NCBI GenBank assembly: GCA_949297205.1 | Contig: CASFSH010000402.1 | Span: 1-11,517, forward strand | DNA: 11,517 bases | Origin: an uncultured Bacillota bacterium | GTDB taxonomy: Bacteria; Bacillota; Clostridia; UBA1381 | Reading direction: 5' to 3' | Part shown: piece by piece, positions 7,701 to 11,517 of the stretch | Position numbering within the stretch: the stretch's first letter is position 1 | How the letters are laid out: every line of letters begins with the position of its first letter | Notes under the pieces: generated by a model | What the model was told of the DNA's origin: nothing | Databases searched by the model: none | What the model saw: only the letters and a program-made list of their open reading frames with translations | Program-made: the position numbers and the translations under genes

Positions 7701-9636
7701 TGACGGTATAGTAACCGATGAGAATATAGGCGGTGCAAGAGGAAAATGGGGAGATTTTTCCTATAGTCTTGATTTCAGAAACCGGGCACTGAGAGAAGGA
7801 TATCCTGCAACATTTCCGGGTAACGGAATACATAAATCGGGAACATATGCGGGAAAGTCAACCTATGTAGGAGCTTATGTCAGCGATGAATACAGCTACG
7901 GTGGTCTGAAAGAGGCGGTCAGCAAAGTGTATTCTTCTGTTCAGTATGCCGATTCATCAAACATTTTCACAGACAGGACAAATGTGTCAAATTATTCAGA
8001 TGAGTGGTTTGAAAGCGGCAGTGATTATGCTGCGGCAGGTGCTTCTTACAGTATGGGAACATACGGCGCTTCCAATATGACATACACAAATCTTGACGGA
8101 TTTACGGGACATGAAATCTGGTATGCACAGCCTGAGAGAATTGTGGGTGTGCTGGTGAATAAAGCAACAGATAATGCACAAATTTATGCACAGTCGGCAA
8201 TTATTCAGCTTATAGAAGGAAACGCAAACGAATATGATGTGACAACAGGTGTAAGCCTTACAGATAACGGTGACGGCACATACACATACGGGTCAATCGG
8301 AATAAAAATTCATGGCACCAATTATGATGATGTTACGTTGGATTATAATGCAAAGGTTATGAACACAAACATAAATAAAGCGGGAAGTAAAGATGCATTG
8401 GATATGGTACTGAGTACCGGACAAAACGGTCCGTATACCGTTAATGCCGGAGATTACAAATATTTGGTTGTTGAAATATATAATAATACTTCCGTACAGC
8501 CTTTGGATAATGTGGTATTTAACGACGACAACGGTGTATATATTCTTACCGTAAACAACACTAAAGTGATATATAACCTGTCTGAGAATGAAGTAAAATC
8601 CGGTAATAAGGTGTATACTCACGGAAACGGCGGTATTGTTTCGGATTATGAAATAATAAAAGACGTCACACAAAAACAAATCCTCTATACAAAGGATTTT
8701 GACGAGGAAGCATATTCTGTTGGAGATAAGGGATATTATACAGGTGATTCCGCAGATAATTCGGCAAATAATGTATTGTTTTATGATTCAAATTCCGATA
8801 CCACCGAAAACCCCACACCTCATTTTGCAATCGAGAATAATGGGGACAATAAATATCTTTCCTTTAAGGTAAAAGGTATAAACAATTCCGAAAGCGGTAC
8901 CGTAAAAACATTTTTCCTTCAATTCAGTAATTTACAGGATAATCTTCCGTACAATATATTTAATTATGAAAATTCACAGGCAACAGCGGAACATTTTAAT
9001 GTGGAATTTGATGTGAGATATGATTCAAACAGCAGTGATACTGCTTTGAGAATGGAATTTTATCAGAATAATGAGGATAACAGCAGAGGTGCAAGTACTG
9101 CTGCGGTAATAAATTGTTCCGATATAGATAAGGCCGGTGAGTGGGTTCATTGTAAGCTTATGTTTGATAAGCGGGCAAGAAAAATATTTATGTACTGTGA
9201 TAATCAGCTTACACAAACATATAATTTGGGAGCGTCAACCGATTTATTTAAAAAGGGCATTAACTTGATAAGAATATACTTTAGAGGTGCAAACACTGAC
9301 GGAAGCTTTGTAAAGGACGGCATTGACCGGAATTTGCAGATAGACAATTTCGAAATAAATGTTCCGGTTATGAGTTATATGAATGTTGTATATGAAACAG
9401 ACGGAAGCGTCAGTGTTCAGGTACTTAACAACACCTTTGAAGAAAAATGCGTTAAGCTTATGGGTGCGGTATTTGACGGCGGCAAAATGGTTGAAGTTGT
9501 TGAGAGTGAACCTGTATATATAACTCCAATGACACACAAAACAATAAATATTTCTTGTCCTGCGGGAAAAAGTAATGTAAAGTACTTTTTATGGGACAGT
9601 TTAAACGGTATGGTACCGTTGGAAAAAGTTATTTAA
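4714..9636 (+). CDS. giant SLH-containing putative polysaccharide lyase with lectin-like and Ig-like modules
   Basis: About 1640 residues counted from ATG 4714. An ATG ten codons upstream (4684) is possible but has no ribosome site close by, whereas 4714 has GGA 7 bases and AAAGGA 15 bases upstream and starts MKKIY. Modules: signal peptide 1-25; lectin-like beta module 26-225; Ig-like 226-312; jelly-roll, carbohydrate-binding-like 315-455; SLH repeats about 474-517, 523-575 (with YIQKAYNLGLIEGT) and 580-610 (with ITRNKAAEIIY); enzyme region 611-1300; lectin-like about 1320-1550; final module 1552-1640. The enzyme region repeats the blocks of the protein at 1-2238: SPYCGN (732-737), DSNYNMFF (768-775), YPCFLLPS (790-797), N827-I-D829, DGG (866-868), E877 and SYHN (880-883), RGKWGDFS (1009-1016) and AGK (1046-1048). 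It lacks a three-residue insertion just before N827 and has Phe893 where the paralogue has Tyr304. SLH repeats should hold it on the wall, with binding modules on one side and the enzyme on the other. The predicted activity is cleavage of a uronic-acid polysaccharide; the lyase family is not recognised. Confidence 0.85.
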   Translation: MKKIYSLFLVFTMLLSMIYVFPVSGEQKYIFSDSIGKLQVNDGCGNGSFNAAYIYNSSSEGGNYDPAVLNEEKTRGFFVIDEGEYHFIRMIGSGYINQDTGTTPIKFTPSEDTTGVFEAVVRLSNSSGFRVTFNGYQMSVPIPEEMLDQWTVIKLYMQPDGSYNLYAGDSLLSSGKRNEFAALFAEESTSVHRIRFMNSYSSGETGRIMDVAKYCVYELRENETADITISGPQNIEIPSEDTVYEYNYAAVALNYKGMPLNKNIEWALDRVYAGITIDDGTLYVENVAQNGTVGITASADGFTKTYNVTLEGQNDNYIAESFAVMPDYTQEGIEYNVTDTDGMKSTFFDCGDNSKRLVYGYNFRAGRVYLIKINMSSDTENTGVTFSLIRPDSAPAREFLSNRVTFNSEYKTVTMHYKCGDDSIPDNKLVPGYIAFYSNTENATLKIRSVEITEVTSGYNPAYSLPFEVSNDVVENKDIITRLVFNDYMPERDNGFCPDDAVTKAEIVRSVVSVGGYSPVSYSGAFSDVSSVTKYSGYIQKAYNLGLIEGTNFYPENDADAEFIMDVCTRLYKSVSSKNKSYEQLGLPAVSGNSITRNKAAEIIYKFLSKVRDEGLEDAFIAWAENAISTYTKNGMNEEAAAFQTELDEFIEADNAAKNTESNYLLKVNDFYKNPYSKKILNDIVKCGVNSNGYKYISVGESARNQFKVFTAPKSIIDQTECLLWGMLSEDSPYCGNKYSLTYVLSNLEILTYIIKDGNSQYYFTSSDSNYNMFFFQEYMYCYMIMKEYYPCFLLPSMQEKIEGILKQAIKYQEENYEDYGKGYYANIDVMLANMYAYMGIIFDDESYKSKADEILNNVAATIYPDGGVPYIGSENEIQSYHNNILKDVGMNFLVTKSTAAQEFLKKTVNYYPKTLDSNLFAEYSTALIFKQNWSNTTLIPGVSVASYFETDGKNKAIENKSISLNPYAIGSSYQGAVVAGAFYKEDTAEDITVFDDGIVTDENIGGARGKWGDFSYSLDFRNRALREGYPATFPGNGIHKSGTYAGKSTYVGAYVSDEYSYGGLKEAVSKVYSSVQYADSSNIFTDRTNVSNYSDEWFESGSDYAAAGASYSMGTYGASNMTYTNLDGFTGHEIWYAQPERIVGVLVNKATDNAQIYAQSAIIQLIEGNANEYDVTTGVSLTDNGDGTYTYGSIGIKIHGTNYDDVTLDYNAKVMNTNINKAGSKDALDMVLSTGQNGPYTVNAGDYKYLVVEIYNNTSVQPLDNVVFNDDNGVYILTVNNTKVIYNLSENEVKSGNKVYTHGNGGIVSDYEIIKDVTQKQILYTKDFDEEAYSVGDKGYYTGDSADNSANNVLFYDSNSDTTENPTPHFAIENNGDNKYLSFKVKGINNSESGTVKTFFLQFSNLQDNLPYNIFNYENSQATAEHFNVEFDVRYDSNSSDTALRMEFYQNNEDNSRGASTAAVINCSDIDKAGEWVHCKLMFDKRARKIFMYCDNQLTQTYNLGASTDLFKKGINLIRIYFRGANTDGSFVKDGIDRNLQIDNFEINVPVMSYMNVVYETDGSVSVQVLNNTFEEKCVKLMGAVFDGGKMVEVVESEPVYITPMTHKTINISCPAGKSNVKYFLWDSLNGMVPLEKVI

Positions 9637-9640
9637 TAAA

Positions 9641-9647
9641 AGAAGGG
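9641..9647 (+). promoter_or_regulatory. ribosome binding site that favours a GTG start for the GH105 gene
   Basis: AGAAGGG sits five bases after the stop codon of the preceding gene. It lies 10 bases before GTG 9658, normal spacing, but only 1 base before ATG 9649, which is too close to work. This favours the GTG start. The short distance from the upstream stop suggests translation from the same mRNA. Confidence 0.55.
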
Positions 9648-9657
9648 TATGGCAATA

Positions 9658-11517
9658 GTGAATAACAATTTTATGTATAATGTTACCGATGACAAAAAAA
9701 CAGTTCTTTATACCATAACTGAAAATATGATAAAATTAAGACCTGAAAAAAAGGTGGTAATGAGACCATATATCAAACCGGATAATTTTTTAACCAACAA
9801 TTATGCGGGAGGGACACTTAAATTTGACTTTTCAAAGATATATAAAGATGCCGGTGACGGTGATTATATATACTTTAAAACAAATATTTACACAGAGGAA
9901 AGACATGAAGCCGCCGTATGCGTTGGGGGAAAATGTGAGGTATATTTTAAGGGTCAGCATATATTATCCACAGATGACGAACAATGTTCGGTAAGAAACG
10001 TAGAAATTACCGAAGATGAAAGCGAGCTGATAATAAAGGTATTTTGTACAGGGAATGATTTTATAATGAGGCTTGCGGTTTCTCCGCCGCCTCTTCCCTG
10101 CGTATGGTCAAACGACTATCTTATGTGGCACAGAATTACCTCACCCCTTTCGGAATACAAATATGAAGACGGCTTTGTTTTATCTCCCTTATTCAAAAAG
10201 AACACTGCCATGACATGGAATCATGATGATTATATATTCCCTCCAAAAGAAAAAAACGACGATAAAATAGATTTTACGAGTCTTTACGGAGTACATGAGG
10301 GAAAATATGCAATTGCATATACAAGCTGTATTTCCGACGGAATATTAAAAATAGAAGGAAAAAATAATGCTGTTTATGTTGACGGAAAAAGAAGTGAAAA
10401 TGAGTCTTGGGTAAAAAAGGGAAGCAAAATTATTATAGTGTCCGAATGTTGTGATTCTGACTGGGGATTTAATTCATTTTCAAATGAAATATTACAACCT
10501 CAGGAACTTAAAACAGACAGAAAATATGCGCATTGGCTTTTGCTTGGTTATTTTGATGATGACAAAATAAAGGATAACATTAAATTTGACGAACCGTATC
10601 TATCTTGTGAAGGTATGACATTTTGGAAATTAAACAGCAATGATGTATATGTAAGACCGTATCTTGACACCTGCTTTTTCGGACAATGGTTTTATGCTCT
10701 TATGGTAGGTGATTATGGGATTTTGAATGTTTCACAGATTTTGGGGAAAAAGTATCTTGAATATTTTATTGAAAGTATTTCAATACTGGCTCAGTACTAT
10801 GAATATATGCAGTTTGAAAAGACAATCTTTTATGCACCCACATTCCTAAGCAAAAGCTGGTATTTTGACAATCTTGATTCAATCGGTTCAATAGGAATGA
10901 ACCTGTGTGAACTGTACCGTATTAAAAAGAATGATAAAATATTAAATTTGATAAATGTTTTGATGTCGGCACTGGAGAAAAATATACCGCGGTTTGAAGA
11001 TGGAACCTTTTATCGTCATCCCGTATGTTCTTATGACGGAACAAAAAAACAAGTAATGTGGTCTGATGATACATATATGAGCTGTCCGTTTTTGGTAAGA
11101 TATGCAGAACTTACAGGAAAAGAAAAATATTATTATGAGGCTGTAAATCAGCTTATCGGATTTTATAAAAGACTGTATATGAAGGATAAGGGCATATTGA
11201 GTCATGTTTATTTTGTAGATGATAAAAAGCAGGGTGGTGTTGCATGGGGAAGAGGAAACGGATGGTTTTTCTATACTGTATCTGATGTGCTGCAGCGGAT
11301 TCCGCACAATATTAAGCAACGGAACGAATTGCAGAAAATATATTATTCCATGCTTGACGGTATAATAAAATATATGGGTAAAAACGGTATGTGGCACCAG
11401 GTTATGGATGATGATACAAGCTATGAGGAAACTTCCTGTACGGCAATGTTTTTGACAGGAATTGCGGCGGGAGTATTAAACGGCTGGATTGACAAAGGAT
11501 ATATTGTGTATGCAAGA
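9658..11517 (+). CDS. GH105-type unsaturated uronyl (rhamnogalacturonyl) hydrolase, 3'-partial
   Basis: The frame runs to the window edge without a stop: 620 codons from GTG 9658 (623 if ATG 9649 is used). There is no signal peptide or membrane segment, so the protein should be cytoplasmic. Residues about 1-300 are beta-rich and unassigned, perhaps two sandwich modules. The (alpha/alpha)6 catalytic domain begins near residue 315. GH105/GH88-type motifs follow: MWSDDTYMSCPFL from 467, with Asp470 at the expected general-acid position (Asp143 of the B. subtilis enzyme YteR); GVAWGRGNGW (527-536), the most diagnostic block; and WHQVMDDDTSYEETS (579-593). Family members of about 370 residues suggest several dozen residues are missing on the right. 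The family hydrates the 4,5-double bond of unsaturated uronic acids left by polysaccharide lyases, releasing the end sugar. It follows the giant putative lyase by 21 bases and is probably co-transcribed. GH105 and GH88 overlap in motif, and the exact substrate cannot be read from sequence. Confidence 0.88.
   Translation, partial: MNNNFMYNVTDDKKTVLYTITENMIKLRPEKKVVMRPYIKPDNFLTNNYAGGTLKFDFSKIYKDAGDGDYIYFKTNIYTEERHEAAVCVGGKCEVYFKGQHILSTDDEQCSVRNVEITEDESELIIKVFCTGNDFIMRLAVSPPPLPCVWSNDYLMWHRITSPLSEYKYEDGFVLSPLFKKNTAMTWNHDDYIFPPKEKNDDKIDFTSLYGVHEGKYAIAYTSCISDGILKIEGKNNAVYVDGKRSENESWVKKGSKIIIVSECCDSDWGFNSFSNEILQPQELKTDRKYAHWLLLGYFDDDKIKDNIKFDEPYLSCEGMTFWKLNSNDVYVRPYLDTCFFGQWFYALMVGDYGILNVSQILGKKYLEYFIESISILAQYYEYMQFEKTIFYAPTFLSKSWYFDNLDSIGSIGMNLCELYRIKKNDKILNLINVLMSALEKNIPRFEDGTFYRHPVCSYDGTKKQVMWSDDTYMSCPFLVRYAELTGKEKYYYEAVNQLIGFYKRLYMKDKGILSHVYFVDDKKQGGVAWGRGNGWFFYTVSDVLQRIPHNIKQRNELQKIYYSMLDGIIKYMGKNGMWHQVMDDDTSYEETSCTAMFLTGIAAGVLNGWIDKGYIVYAR

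Noticed and set aside
8293..8679. 128-residue minus-strand reading frame, with other antisense frames over genes 1-3
   Set aside because: All are antisense to well-supported modular proteins; their Ile/Tyr/Ser-rich translations are typical of shadow frames.
9649..9657. ATG 9649 as the start of the GH105 gene
   Set aside because: The only ribosome site ends 1 base before it, which is too close, whereas GTG 9658 has normal spacing. The choice remains uncertain.
9803..9994. 63-residue plus-strand reading frame
   Set aside because: It lies in another frame inside the GH105 gene, has no ribosome site and no recognisable sequence.
10942..11397. 151-residue minus-strand reading frame
   Set aside because: It is antisense to the GH105 catalytic domain, covering its diagnostic motifs. 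It is a shadow of AT-rich coding DNA.

Overview
The window is an AT-rich stretch from a Gram-positive, Clostridia-like bacterium. Four long genes, all on the plus strand, fill almost all of it. The evidence for the lineage is the S-layer homology (SLH) repeats, the MKKI-type signal peptides, the AGA/ATA-rich codon use and the AAAGGA-type ribosome sites. A pectin- or glycan-degrading gut Firmicute such as Monoglobus or a relative would fit, but the sequence does not fix the genus.

Layout. (1) Bases 1-2238: the 3' part of an SLH-anchored enzyme. The reading frame is open to base 1 and its first residues are the tail of an SLH repeat, so the real start lies upstream. (2) Bases 2322-4601: a secreted, non-catalytic protein made of two lectin-like beta-sandwich modules, two Ig-like modules and a C-terminal module. 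(3) Bases 4714-9636: a very large secreted protein with a lectin-like module, an Ig-like module, a carbohydrate-binding-like module, SLH repeats in the middle, a catalytic region paralogous to gene 1, a second lectin-like module, and the same C-terminal module as gene 2. (4) Base 9658 to the right edge: a GH105-type unsaturated uronyl hydrolase with a long N-terminal beta-rich extension and no signal peptide. It is cut off by the window end.

Working model (inference). Genes 1 and 3 are wall-bound enzymes of the alpha/alpha-toroid plus beta-sandwich polysaccharide-lyase type. They would cut a uronic-acid polysaccharide outside the cell, leaving unsaturated uronyl ends. Gene 2 helps hold substrate or enzymes at the surface. 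The oligosaccharides are imported by a transporter not seen here, and the cytoplasmic GH105 enzyme removes the unsaturated end sugar. A pectin-type substrate such as rhamnogalacturonan is the first guess because of GH105, but it is not proven.

The most interesting point is the mix-and-match relation among genes 1-3. Genes 1 and 3 share an enzyme core whose family I cannot name, while genes 2 and 3 share both flanks. Gene 2 therefore looks like gene 3 with the SLH and enzyme centre taken out and one Ig-like module added. There are no RNA genes, mobile elements or CRISPR arrays, and no gap between genes longer than about 110 bases.
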